Positions 8,470 through 16,525 are shown, numbered from the stretch's first letter. The stretch is DNA of 16,822 nt from Phycisphaerae bacterium (GCA_002591705.1 PAAB01000074.1:1-16822); one strand, 5' to 3'. Program-made: numbers and translations. Notes: generated from the sequence alone by a model not told the origin.

Positions 8470-9891
8470 TTAATTATTTTTTAGGTTGTAAATTACTTTA
8501 CTTATGTTTTCTAACATTTCAGATGCAGTAAGTGTAGCTTTTTTTTTTAAATAAATATCCTCCGCACAAAGGCTATGAATTTTTACTGCTATTTCGATTT
8601 GCTTTCCTTTTTTTTGAGCTAAAAGTCCTGCAACAATACCAGCTAAAACGTCACCAGTTCCTGAAGTAGAAAGAATATTATTTGAAAAGTCATTTATATA
8701 TAATTTTTTAGTCAAAACTAATGTGCCTGGTCCTTTCAAAATCCAATCTCCCCCGTAGCAATTTTTTAATTTACATATAGCATTGAACCTATCTTTGAAG
8801 TCTTCCTTTAAAAGTTTTTTAGCTTCACCGTAATGGGGCGTTCCTATAAAATAAGAAGGTCTTTTTTTATATGTGCTACTAGACAACCAATTGAGAGCGT
8901 CAGCGTCATATACTACAGGAATCCTGTAATTCCATAACATTTCTAAATGTTCCGATGCATTTTTTCCTAGTCCTGGACCTGCAACAACAACATCTGCTAT
9001 TTTAAGACATTTTTTAAAACTCGCTATATCTGATCTTATGCTTATAAGGTCATCCGGCTTTTTTTGCTTGCTATTATTGCAAATAAAAACTTTTCCAGCG
9101 CCTGTTTTTAGAGCAGCAAGACCTGCTAAATTTCCAGCTCCTTGCATGCCATCCCATCCTCCAAGGATTAAAACTTTACCAAAATTTCCTTTATAAGTAT
9201 TATTATTTGATCTTAAAGAAACTTTATTTTTAATGTCTATTAGTTTACTGCTACCAGTCCCATACTTTTTAATATTAGTAAAACCAAGGTTTTTATAAAT
9301 TAAAGTTCCAGAATATTTTATTCCGTCTCCTGTAAAACATCCTTGTTTAGGAGTCAAACACATTATTGTTTTGTTAGCTAAAACTGTATCTTTGCTACCT
9401 ACTCCTGTATCAATAAATAATCCAGAGGGAACATCAATAGACACTACATATGCACCTTTTCTTTTATAAGAATTAATCCATTTTATTGCTTTTTGATACT
9501 TACCTGCAGGACTTCTATTTAAGCCTATTCCTAAAATTGAGTCAATTATTACAATATCTTTATTAATTCTATTAATTTTAGGAAGAGTCTTATAAGTTTT
9601 TATATTTAGAGATTTAATAAGATTATAGACATCTATATTTTGTTTTTCTATTTTATCCAACAAAACACAAGTTACTGTTAAATTATTTATAGCAGACAAC
9701 AGAGCTAGACTTAGCCCATCAGCGCCATTATTGCCTTTTCCAATAACTATAAACATATTTGATTTTTTTAACTTTACAACTTCTTCATAAATTGCGTTTC
9801 CTGCTTTTAAAATTAATGAGGTTGAACTGTAACCCAAACTGATTAATTTCTTCTCTAATTTCCTAGTTTTTTCAGTATCGTATAGTTCCAT
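8470..9891 (-). CDS. nnr: Bifunctional NAD(P)H-hydrate epimerase / ADP-dependent dehydratase
   Basis: A 473-aa metabolite-repair enzyme that restores hydrated NADH and NADPH. The N-terminal YjeF-type epimerase domain (about 1-220) has GKGNNGADGL (52-61), DSILGIGLNR (118-127) and SIDVPSGL (152-159). The C-terminal ribokinase-like dehydratase domain has YKGNFGKVLILGG (234-246), AGPGLG (305-310), DADALN (330-335), TPHYGEAKKLL (352-362), LKGPGT (386-391) and STSGTGDVLAGI (409-420). The residue numbers count from a GTG one codon earlier. I chose the ATG at 9891 because neither start has a ribosome binding site. E. coli Nnr is about 515 aa, so this is slightly compact. It lies 62 bases after the 98-aa gene and 23 bases before typA, making a likely three-gene unit. 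Confidence 0.95.
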   Translation of the reverse strand: MELYDTEKTRKLEKKLISLGYSSTSLILKAGNAIYEEVVKLKKSNMFIVIGKGNNGADGLSLALLSAINNLTVTCVLLDKIEKQNIDVYNLIKSLNIKTYKTLPKINRINKDIVIIDSILGIGLNRSPAGKYQKAIKWINSYKRKGAYVVSIDVPSGLFIDTGVGSKDTVLANKTIMCLTPKQGCFTGDGIKYSGTLIYKNLGFTNIKKYGTGSSKLIDIKNKVSLRSNNNTYKGNFGKVLILGGWDGMQGAGNLAGLAALKTGAGKVFICNNSKQKKPDDLISIRSDIASFKKCLKIADVVVAGPGLGKNASEHLEMLWNYRIPVVYDADALNWLSSSTYKKRPSYFIGTPHYGEAKKLLKEDFKDRFNAICKLKNCYGGDWILKGPGTLVLTKKLYINDFSNNILSTSGTGDVLAGIVAGLLAQKKGKQIEIAVKIHSLCAEDIYLKKKATLTASEMLENISKVIYNLKNN

Positions 9892-9953
9892 CACGAAAAT
9901 TGTAAATATAATTGTCTAATAAAAATATTATAATAAGTAATATAGAAAGGATA

Positions 9954-10250
9954 TCAAACGTTTCTTTTATAGCTATGCAACAAAGGTCCAGGCAAATCTT
10001 CTATAATACCCGACAAATCTTTTATAAGTGATACTGCAAGGGGTCTTAACCATTTATTAGTTTCTTCGAAATCTTCTTTACTGTTATATTTAGCGAACGT
10101 TAATATTTTTCCTTCCCCTATATCTACAGCATCGTATTGTAAAATTTTTGACTCATCACTGAACTTTTTGTCCAGGTCTTTAATAAATGCCAACACTAAT
10201 CTTTTTTTTGTTTCTGATGAAAATTTATATATCTGTGTCCTTGTATACAT
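9954..10250 (-). CDS. Small protein, possibly a dimeric alpha-beta barrel (ABM-like) fold
   Basis: A 98-aa soluble protein with no signal peptide or membrane helix. A beta-strand-like start (RTQIYKFS), a helix (SETKKRLVLAFIKDLDKKF), strands around ILQYDAVDIGEGKILTFAKY and a second helix suggest the ferredoxin-like fold seen in antibiotic-biosynthesis-monooxygenase-type dimeric barrels. That is a pattern impression, not a motif match, and I do not know the function. The gene is the first of the likely operon with nnr and typA. Its promoter lies so close that the mRNA leader would be only a few bases, and there is no ribosome binding site. The C-terminal PGPLLHSYKR is a possible family signature. 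Confidence 0.7.
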   Translation of the reverse strand: MYTRTQIYKFSSETKKRLVLAFIKDLDKKFSDESKILQYDAVDIGEGKILTFAKYNSKEDFEETNKWLRPLAVSLIKDLSGIIEDLPGPLLHSYKRNV

Positions 10251-10260
10251 TTTACTTTTG

Positions 10261-10288
10261 ATTATATATGTACTTAAAGTGAAGTCAA
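10261..10288 (-). promoter_or_regulatory. Near-consensus promoter of the 98-aa gene - nnr - typA unit, short leader
   Basis: On the minus strand TTGACT (10288-10283) and TATAAT (10266-10261) are separated by 16 bases. Only ten bases lie between the -10 box and the ATG at 10250, so the transcript would start about three to five bases before the start codon. No ribosome binding site is present, which fits leaderless or near-leaderless translation. The terminator of the upstream aldehyde dehydrogenase ends a few bases before the -35 box. Confidence 0.7.
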
Positions 10289-10292
10289 TTTT

Positions 10293-10329
10293 AAGAAAAG
10301 AAGGAGTCTAATAATATATTAGACTCCTT
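10293..10329 (-). terminator. Strong hairpin terminator after the aldehyde dehydrogenase
   Basis: Bases 10301-10329 form a perfect 13-bp inverted repeat with a three-base centre (arm AAGGAGTCTAATA), more likely folding as 12 bp with a five-base loop. On the minus strand it is followed by CTTTTCTT. It lies 27 bases after the stop codon of the aldehyde dehydrogenase and isolates that gene from the next operon. Confidence 0.88.
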
Positions 10330-10356
10330 AAAAATGAAAAGTAAACTTAAGTAGAC

Positions 10357-11886
10357 TTATAAATTTACTGTAACAGCTTTTGTTTCTAGGTAATTATCCA
10401 TCATTTCCATTCCCATTTCTCTACCATTACCGGATTGTTTGTATCCTCCAAATGGAAGAGCAGCATCGAAAATGTTATGACAATTAATCCAAACTGTTCC
10501 TGCTTTAATCTTTTTTGCCATTTTATGTGCAGTGCTTATATCCTTTGACCAGACACTAGCTGCAAGCCCAAAAACAGTATTATTTGCTTCTTCAGCAATT
10601 TTATTTAGATCATCGTCTGTTATCTTCTGACAAGTTAAGACAGGACCAAAAATTTCATCCTGAACAAATTTCATATCAGCATTCGTTTTCGAAAAGACAG
10701 TAGGGTGCACAAAGTGTCCACCTTTAGAATTGTCTGAGGTTCCTCCTACTAAACACTCAGCTCCGTCATTCTTTCCAGACTCCATGTAACCGACTACTTT
10801 TTCATATTGTTCATTTGATACCAATGGCCCCATTTGTGTGCCGTCAGTATCATTCATTCCAGGTCCAACTTTAATATTTTTTGCTATCTCTGAAACACCT
10901 TCAGTTACTCTGTCATATACTTTTTCATGAGCAAAAAGCCTTGATCCTGCACAACAGGTCTGTCCGTGGTTAAAGAATATTCCACTAGCTACGCCTTGTA
11001 TAGCAGCATCAATATCTGCGTCTGGAAAAACTATAGCCGGAGATTTTCCACCTAGTTCAAGAGTTACTTTTTTTAAGTTACCTGCAGAAGCTTGAGTAAT
11101 TAACTTGCCAACTTCTGTAGAACCAGTAAATGCAACCTTATCAACATCTGGATGAGATGCAAGTGGTGCACCTGCTTCTTCTCCTAATCCTGTAACTACA
11201 TTCAAAGTACCTTTTGGTAATAAACCGGAATCATTTATGATTTCAGTAAGTCTTAAACATGATAAAGGCGTTTGTTCGGCTGGTTTTAATACAATCGTAC
11301 AGCCTGATGCTAATGCTGGTGCAATTTTCCAAGTTGCCATTAACAATGGAAAGTTCCACGGAGTTATTTGACCGCAAACACCAATAGGCTCTCTTAATGT
11401 GTAAGAATGATATTCTGCACCTGGTGTAAAAGGCACAGATATTGGCAGAGTAGAACCTTCTAACTTCGTTGTCATACCTGACATATATCTAAATAAGTCT
11501 ATTGAAAGAGCTACATCGGCTACGCCTGCAACAACAACAGACTTACCATTATCTAAGGCCTCTAACTGTGCTAGTTCTTCAGAATGACTTTCAATGATAT
11601 CTGATAATTTCCATAATATTTTTGCTCTTTCATTAGGAACCATTCTAGACCAAGCTCCACTTTCAAAAGCTGCTCTTGCTGCTTTTACGGCTAAGTCTAT
11701 GTCAACTTCATTACCTGCAGCACAAGTTGCAATTCTTTTCCCTGTTGCTGGATCTTCTACATCAAAGGTCTTTCCTGATTTTGAGTCTACCCAATCTCCA
11801 TTAATAAATAGTCTCTTTGCTTTATTAGTAACAAGAAAACTTTCTACATTACTATTAACTTTGTAATCTAAATTTAACGCTTCCAT
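10357..11886 (-). CDS. NAD-dependent aldehyde dehydrogenase (ALDH1/2-like)
   Basis: A 509-aa aldehyde dehydrogenase of the class that includes mitochondrial ALDH2, betaine-aldehyde and phenylacetaldehyde dehydrogenases; it oxidises aldehydes to acids in the cytoplasm. Landmarks: NGDW near the start (29-32), TPWNFP (175-180, N178), VLKPAEQTPLS (199-209), FTGSTEVG (253-260), LELGGKSP (276-283, base E277), GQTCCAGSR (308-316, catalytic C311 by alignment to ALDH2), EIFGPV and PFGGYKQSGNGRE. The N-terminus is about 20 residues longer than the minimum. The start is certain: AAGGAGG (11900-11894) sits seven bases from the ATG. The gene is richer in G and C than most here, with a strong ribosome binding site and terminator, so I infer high expression. 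The promoter overlaps a Fur-like sequence. It is only distantly related to the aldehyde dehydrogenase at 5160. The substrate is unknown. Confidence 0.95.
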   Translation of the reverse strand: MEALNLDYKVNSNVESFLVTNKAKRLFINGDWVDSKSGKTFDVEDPATGKRIATCAAGNEVDIDLAVKAARAAFESGAWSRMVPNERAKILWKLSDIIESHSEELAQLEALDNGKSVVVAGVADVALSIDLFRYMSGMTTKLEGSTLPISVPFTPGAEYHSYTLREPIGVCGQITPWNFPLLMATWKIAPALASGCTIVLKPAEQTPLSCLRLTEIINDSGLLPKGTLNVVTGLGEEAGAPLASHPDVDKVAFTGSTEVGKLITQASAGNLKKVTLELGGKSPAIVFPDADIDAAIQGVASGIFFNHGQTCCAGSRLFAHEKVYDRVTEGVSEIAKNIKVGPGMNDTDGTQMGPLVSNEQYEKVVGYMESGKNDGAECLVGGTSDNSKGGHFVHPTVFSKTNADMKFVQDEIFGPVLTCQKITDDDLNKIAEEANNTVFGLAASVWSKDISTAHKMAKKIKAGTVWINCHNIFDAALPFGGYKQSGNGREMGMEMMDNYLETKAVTVNL

Positions 11887-11919
11887 TTACATTCCTCCTT
11901 AATATATTGTGGACTATTA

Positions 11920-11948
11920 TATATAGTGCAAATGAAAACTATTCTCAA
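11920..11948 (-). promoter_or_regulatory. Promoter of the ALDH1/2-like gene with a Fur-like site in the spacer
   Basis: On the minus strand TTGAGA (11948-11943) and TATATA (11925-11920) are separated by 17 bases; a perfect TATAAT also overlaps at 11921-11916. TGAGAATAGTTTTCA (11947-11933) lies across the -35 box and spacer. Its left half is identical to the left half of the Fur box in front of the imelysin gene and its right half matches five of seven positions. Both the promoter and the regulatory reading are inferences from sequence pattern. Confidence 0.5.
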
Positions 11949-12076
11949 CTAGTTTTTTTAAAAACTTTTAAAAAATTCTTTTTTTCAGCTGTTTTTTAAT
12001 ATTTTTAAATTCTATTCTAAAATAAATGTTAAAAAAATAAGAAACTAAACACACCAATTTAAAGAATCATTAATAC

Positions 12077-12925
12077 TTATTCTTTAAAAAACTCAAATAT
12101 TTTTTTTAGGAAAATATCGGTGTCCGTAGTTATGGAATTTATCATGGAAAAATGGTTTTGTTTTTTAAGTTCAATCAGAGAATAAGGTATTTTATAGTTT
12201 GTTAATAATTTTGAATATTTAATAGTTTGTTTTTTCCATAGTTCTGGTTCTAATTCTCCATACGATAATAAAAATTTGACATTCTTATTAGGATGTTTAT
12301 TTAGTGGGTTTAGTCTTTTAGCTTCTTCAATTGACATACGAATATCATTATTTACTTCTAATTTCAATACTAGTTCCGTATCAAAAATCCCGCTTAGCAG
12401 AACAGAGGCAATGAAAAATCTATTTTTAATATTATATTTTTTCCAATCTTTAGATACCATTAATGCAGCTAAATGTGCTCCCGCAGAATGGCCACAAATA
12501 ATAATCTTGGTTTTGACTCCGCCATACGTATGGATATTTTTATAGATCCATATTACAGCTTGCGTAACTTGTTTTTCTATAGTTGTAACTTTTACTTTTG
12601 GACATAAATCATAATTAACATTCACAAACATTATGCCTTTTTTCACAAAAGGCTTTGCCATATGCGTATGATAAGACTTGTCCAAACCTCTCCAATAGCC
12701 ACCGTGCAAAAAAATAAAAATAGGTTTCTCTTTGTCTTTATCTGCTCCAAATATATCCAAATTCTGAAGAGGGCCATTACCATATTTAATATTTTCAATG
12801 CCTTTTAATTCTTCAGAAGCTTTTTTGGATAGCATTAATGCTTTATTTAGATAATTTTCAAAATTTGGGACAGAAACTCTAGGATTATAATTCTTTTCAA
12901 AATAATAATTTTTTTTGTATTTCAT
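12077..12925 (-). CDS. Alpha/beta hydrolase, arylformamidase (kynurenine formamidase)-like
   Basis: A 282-aa cytoplasmic alpha/beta hydrolase of the group with eukaryotic-type kynurenine formamidase and carbohydrate or drug esterases. An N-terminal YNPRVSVPNFENYL segment (13-26) matches the usual lead-in of this family. HGGYWRGLDKS (74-84) forms the oxyanion region, VNYDLCP (103-109) follows, GHSAGAHLAA (145-154) carries nucleophile S147, and the catalytic histidine is probably H258 in QNHFSMI. The acid residue is not certain; the YGELEPE segment (222-228) is where relatives place it. Likely reactions are hydrolysis of an N-formyl amide or a small ester. No tryptophan or kynurenine gene lies nearby to decide. 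TATAAT ends six bases before the ATG, and no ribosome binding site is visible, so the message may be leaderless. Transcription diverges from the small membrane protein at 13020. Confidence 0.85.
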   Translation of the reverse strand: MKYKKNYYFEKNYNPRVSVPNFENYLNKALMLSKKASEELKGIENIKYGNGPLQNLDIFGADKDKEKPIFIFLHGGYWRGLDKSYHTHMAKPFVKKGIMFVNVNYDLCPKVKVTTIEKQVTQAVIWIYKNIHTYGGVKTKIIICGHSAGAHLAALMVSKDWKKYNIKNRFFIASVLLSGIFDTELVLKLEVNNDIRMSIEEAKRLNPLNKHPNKNVKFLLSYGELEPELWKKQTIKYSKLLTNYKIPYSLIELKKQNHFSMINSITTDTDIFLKKIFEFFKE

Positions 12926-13019
12926 TTTAAAATTATAATTGCATAATTTTTAATTAAAATATTTTTTATTGAAATCTAAATTAAATATTATGCCGTATTA
13001 TACATTTTAAGAGGATATT

Positions 13020-13253
13020 ATGATTAAAAATATGTACTATTTACTAATGGATAGTGAATTGAATGGGCTGTCTAAACTACCAAATGTTGTTAAATTTCAA
13101 TTAATGACATTATTATCGTTTATGTGGTCTATTATATTTACACTTATGATAGGAAGTTTTTTAGTGCTTGGAGTAACTATGGTTTTGCACGTTCTCTTTT
13201 TGGCAGGAATATTTTTTACAGCAGAAATTTTCAAAAAAGCTAAACAACACTAA
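13020..13253 (+). CDS. Small two-helix membrane protein, unknown function
   Basis: A 77-aa protein with a short hydrophilic N-terminus (MDSELNGLSKLPNVVKFQ) and two probable membrane helices at about 28-50 and 52-70, the second ending in the basic tail FKKAKQH. I do not recognise a named family; the LSKLPNVVKFQLMTLLSFMW stretch looks like a conserved hypothetical. The start is well supported by AAGAGGA (13009-13015), close before the ATG, with a TATTAT -10 candidate at 12996-13001. It diverges from the arylformamidase-like gene, and its last four bases overlap the end of the facing secreted-protein gene. Confidence 0.75.
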   Translation: MIKNMYYLLMDSELNGLSKLPNVVKFQLMTLLSFMWSIIFTLMIGSFLVLGVTMVLHVLFLAGIFFTAEIFKKAKQH

Positions 13254-13966
13254 TTCTTACTGGGATTTGAAATTTCAAGATTAAGTTGTTTAAAAAAATT
13301 TGCTGATAAATATTTTATTATTTTAACATCTGATAATTCTGAACCAAATTTAAGGTTTTTTGTTAAAGCCGGGCAGACTTCCTTCGTCGTCCAAGTTACA
13401 TTAGAGGAAACTACTTCTACGTTATTGCTGTAAGAATAAAACTTATTTTGTCCCTCCGCAGGTTCACACTCCTGAGTTACTTCTATAGAAGCATTTATTA
13501 TATTTTTTTTATTCACATTAGCTCTAGCACCTATTTTTTTATCTAAAACTGTTACTCTGCTTGAACCCAAAGAAGAATTAGCTCTATACAACTCATTCAT
13601 AATCCTATTAATGAGAGTATTAGGACCAAATGTACTATAAAAAACCCATCTTCCAATGTCTTGATTTTTATTGGGATCTACTTGTACCCAGAGTAGCGCA
13701 CCACTTAAAGGAGAAAAAAATTGTTTTTTTTTCGAACTGAAGATCGAAATTCCGCCGAATAATTTTGAACTATCATTTAAACCTAATTTAGGAGGAAGTA
13801 ATTTTTTTATTGTAGCCACATCCCATTCAACATTAATACTAACTATATCTAATTCTTCCATGATGTAAGGAGCTTTAGGTATTTTTGAGGTGTCTATTGG
13901 AGGCGCAGCTGCAATAACAGCTTTTGTTATTATACACACTAATAATAATATTATTATTTTTCTCAT
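13250..13966 (-). CDS. Exported protein, possibly acetoacetate-decarboxylase-like fold
   Basis: A 238-aa protein with a clear signal peptide: RK, a hydrophobic core IIILLLVCII, then a likely cleavage around VIA-AAPP. The ATG at 13966 is preferred over a GTG two codons earlier because AAGGAG sits five bases before it. The mature part has VEWDVATIKKLLPPKLGL followed by GGISIF and LLWVQV. This pattern reminds me of acetoacetate decarboxylase-like proteins, but I see no certain catalytic lysine, so the resemblance is weak and an enzymatic role is not claimed. Two cysteines in the C-terminal half (ECEP and EVCP) may form a disulfide in the periplasm. It starts 30 bases after the hydroxyacyl-CoA dehydrogenase on the same strand and may be co-transcribed with it. 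Its end overlaps the convergent membrane-protein gene by four bases. Confidence 0.7.
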   Translation of the reverse strand: MRKIIILLLVCIITKAVIAAAPPIDTSKIPKAPYIMEELDIVSINVEWDVATIKKLLPPKLGLNDSSKLFGGISIFSSKKKQFFSPLSGALLWVQVDPNKNQDIGRWVFYSTFGPNTLINRIMNELYRANSSLGSSRVTVLDKKIGARANVNKKNIINASIEVTQECEPAEGQNKFYSYSNNVEVVSSNVTWTTKEVCPALTKNLKFGSELSDVKIIKYLSANFFKQLNLEISNPSKN

Positions 13967-13996
13967 AAACACTCCTTGATTTAGTTTTTTAATTCA

Positions 13997-15292
13997 CTAG
14001 TATATTGGCTCATATTCACCATTTATATTTAAAAACTCATTATTTTCATTATAGAATTTTTTTTCTCCGGAAGTCTCCAAAACTTTTAGCATAGTGGGGA
14101 TATGAATATTTTTATTTTCACATATGTCTAAAATATTATATGGATCAAAATCATCTAACATTTCAAATGGCCCTTTTTCCCATGCAAACCCCCATTTCAT
14201 AGCTCTATCTACATTTAAAATATCATTAGAAATTTCCGGCACCAAATCAGCTGCATACAGCAATGTAGATCCCATAACTTCCCAGGCAAAATCACTTATT
14301 TTTGTATTTTTATTAAAAATATTTCTATCTTTATCATAGTTAAACTTTTGTATTTTTTTCCATTCCTCAAGTTCTAGATCAAAAACTTCTTTAATTTTTT
14401 CTCCAGATGTATCTTTATTTATTCTATAAAAACCTCCCCCAGTTTTTCTACCTAATTGCCCTTTATTGTACAAAGAAAGTTCTTTTTCTGGGAGGGTAAC
14501 AAAATCCTTTCCTAAGTCTCCTGCAGGAAGATTATCTTTTAAATTATTTCCAACTGAGTACATTATATCTAAGCCTATCAGGTCTATGAGACCATAAAGA
14601 CCTGTAGGAGGTAATCCAAAAGGTTTAGATAAAATAGCATCTATTTCATCGATTTTAATGCCGTTCATTCTTGCTTTTTTTCCTTCATGCAAGCCTCGTA
14701 ACATAAAGTAGCAACCAATTCTATTACCGATAAAGTTTACTGTGTCTTTGCCAAAAACAACTCCTTTGTCAAATTCTTCCGTTAAAAAATTACTCAAAGT
14801 TTCGATTATACTTTCTTCTGTAGTTGTTCCTGGAATTAATTCACATAATTTCATAATACTAACAGGATTAAAAAAATGAGTTATACAAATATTTTTTTTG
14901 AAATCTTCTGACAAGTCTTCTGTTATTGCCCTAAGAGGTATTCCAGAGGTGTTTGAGCTTACAATAGAGTTTTTATTTCTAAATTTTTCTATGCTGCTGA
15001 ATATTTGTTTTTTAATATCTAATTTTTCTACTACAGCTTCACAAATCCAATCACAATCCTTAATCTTTATTAAATCGTCTCTAATATTTCCAACATAGAT
15101 ATTATTTCCTTTTTCAATATTAGATAACATTCTATATTTTGGATCCAATATCTTTTTTTTAGCTTTAATAGCAATCTCAGAGTCAGTATCTAATAATATA
15201 ACCTGTAGATTTTTTTCTGCTGCAATTGCAGCTATTCCAGCTCCCATGGTCCCTGATCCAATCACTGCAATAGATTTAATAACGTATTTCAT
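13997..15292 (-). CDS. 3-hydroxyacyl-CoA dehydrogenase without the enoyl-CoA hydratase domain
   Basis: A 431-aa NAD-dependent enzyme expected to oxidise 3-hydroxyacyl-CoA to 3-oxoacyl-CoA in beta-oxidation or a related acyl-CoA pathway. The NAD fold starts with VIGSGTMGAGIAA (10-22), with acidic D35 at the end of strand two. SSNTSGIPL (112-120) and HFFNP (139-143) hold the catalytic region, with H139 the catalytic histidine. FIGNRIG lies near the domain boundary, followed by the helical C-terminal domain (PFGLPPTGLYGLIDLIGLDIM, GRKTGGGFY). A second C-terminal-domain copy (about 335-420, AWEVMGSTLLYAADLVPEI, WGFAWEKGPFE) follows. This order matches the first part of long, roughly 770-aa FadN-type proteins that carry an enoyl-CoA hydratase domain at the end. 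Here the protein stops where that domain would begin, and the next gene is unrelated. AAGAAGA lies just before the ATG. Confidence 0.9.
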   Translation of the reverse strand: MKYVIKSIAVIGSGTMGAGIAAIAAEKNLQVILLDTDSEIAIKAKKKILDPKYRMLSNIEKGNNIYVGNIRDDLIKIKDCDWICEAVVEKLDIKKQIFSSIEKFRNKNSIVSSNTSGIPLRAITEDLSEDFKKNICITHFFNPVSIMKLCELIPGTTTEESIIETLSNFLTEEFDKGVVFGKDTVNFIGNRIGCYFMLRGLHEGKKARMNGIKIDEIDAILSKPFGLPPTGLYGLIDLIGLDIMYSVGNNLKDNLPAGDLGKDFVTLPEKELSLYNKGQLGRKTGGGFYRINKDTSGEKIKEVFDLELEEWKKIQKFNYDKDRNIFNKNTKISDFAWEVMGSTLLYAADLVPEISNDILNVDRAMKWGFAWEKGPFEMLDDFDPYNILDICENKNIHIPTMLKVLETSGEKKFYNENNEFLNINGEYEPIY

Positions 15293-15382
15293 AATCTTCT
15301 TAGGTATATATCAAATTTCATTATATTTCCAATAACTTTTAGTATATATTTTAGTTAAATACAAATTATCCAAGATAAATAG

Positions 15383-16525
15383 ATGATTAAAAAGTTTTCA
15401 ATTCCCTTGAACAAAAAGAAAGAAAGATATTTTTATCAAAAAGTTAGGAATTTTAATTGGAACAATATTCCTATGGCTGATGCCTGGTCTATGGGAACGG
15501 ATATCAACTTTTTGTCTAGGCTTTGTGATTATTGGCTTAAAAAATGTAGTTGGGAAAATGAAGTAAAAAAGTTAAATAAATTAAATCAGTTTATTACAAA
15601 AATTGATGGTATCGACATTCATTTTATCCATAGCAAAAGCAAAAATAAAAATGCGCTTCCTATTTTACTCATACACGGATGGCCAGGTTCCTTATTTGAG
15701 TTTAAAAAACTGACACTACTTCTTAATAAAACTGATAAAAATGGAATTTCCTTTGATGTGGTTTGTCCTTCAATTCCAGGGTTTGGTTTTTCAAAGCCAC
15801 TTTTAAATGCTATGGGGCCAAGAAAGATAGCAAAATATTTTAATAAACTTATGGTAGAAGTATTGGGATACGATTATTATTTATCACAAGGAGGAGATTG
15901 GGGAGCTGCAATATCTTCTTGGATAGGATATGACTATAAAAGAAGCTGTAAAGGAATTCATCTCAATGCAATGCTAATGAGACATGAAAAAGGGCCAATT
16001 ACAAGAACTGAAAAAAATTGGCATAAAAAATTTTTACAAGAACAACAAATGGAAGATGGGTATAGGACATTACAAGCTACTAAACCTTTGACACTGTCAT
16101 ATGCAATGAATGACAACCCAGTAGGAATAGCAGCTTGGATAATAGAAAAATTTCAGAGTTGGTCTGATTTAAAGGGAAAGAGTTTGAATAAAATATTCGG
16201 TTATGAAGATTTGATATCCAATATTATGCTATATTTAATGACAAATAGTTTTAACACTTCAACATGGATTTATTTTGGAAGAAGAGAAGAGGGTGGACGG
16301 GTAATGAAAATTGGGAAAAAAAAAATTAAAGTACCCACAGCCTGCGCATTGTTTCCTAAAGAGTTTCTTTCATGGCCACCTAAATCTTATGTAAATAACC
16401 TTTACAACGTTGTACAGTGGAATAGTATGCCTTCTGGAGGGCATTTTGCGGCACTTGAAGAGCCTAAACTTCTCGAAAGCGATATTAGAAAATTTGCCTC
16501 TAAAATAAATTTAAATAAAATTTGA
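15383..16525 (+). CDS. Epoxide hydrolase (EHN-domain alpha/beta hydrolase)
   Basis: A 380-aa enzyme predicted to open epoxides to diols, acting in the cytoplasm. The N-terminal epoxide-hydrolase domain (about 4-105) has FSIPLN, FLSRLCDYWL and the linking QFITKIDGIDIHFIH (69-83). The alpha/beta hydrolase core has the oxyanion motif HGWPGS (98-103), PGFGFS (132-137), nucleophile D172 in GGDWGA, a likely epoxide-protonating tyrosine Y240 in SYAMNDNPVGIAAWI, a second candidate Y297 in TWIYFGR, and the base H354 in SGGHFAALE. It shares a 90-base divergent region with the hydroxyacyl-CoA dehydrogenase. No strong ribosome binding site is visible. The substrate is unknown; relatives include both juvenile-hormone/microsomal-type enzymes and bacterial xenobiotic or terpene epoxide hydrolases. 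Confidence 0.9.
   Translation: MIKKFSIPLNKKKERYFYQKVRNFNWNNIPMADAWSMGTDINFLSRLCDYWLKKCSWENEVKKLNKLNQFITKIDGIDIHFIHSKSKNKNALPILLIHGWPGSLFEFKKLTLLLNKTDKNGISFDVVCPSIPGFGFSKPLLNAMGPRKIAKYFNKLMVEVLGYDYYLSQGGDWGAAISSWIGYDYKRSCKGIHLNAMLMRHEKGPITRTEKNWHKKFLQEQQMEDGYRTLQATKPLTLSYAMNDNPVGIAAWIIEKFQSWSDLKGKSLNKIFGYEDLISNIMLYLMTNSFNTSTWIYFGRREEGGRVMKIGKKKIKVPTACALFPKEFLSWPPKSYVNNLYNVVQWNSMPSGGHFAALEEPKLLESDIRKFASKINLNKI

Noticed and set aside
11982..12000. TTTCAGCTGTTTTTT repeated at 16632-16648
   Set aside because: The second copy encodes part of the imelysin signal peptide; short T-rich words around CAGCTG recur by chance in this composition.
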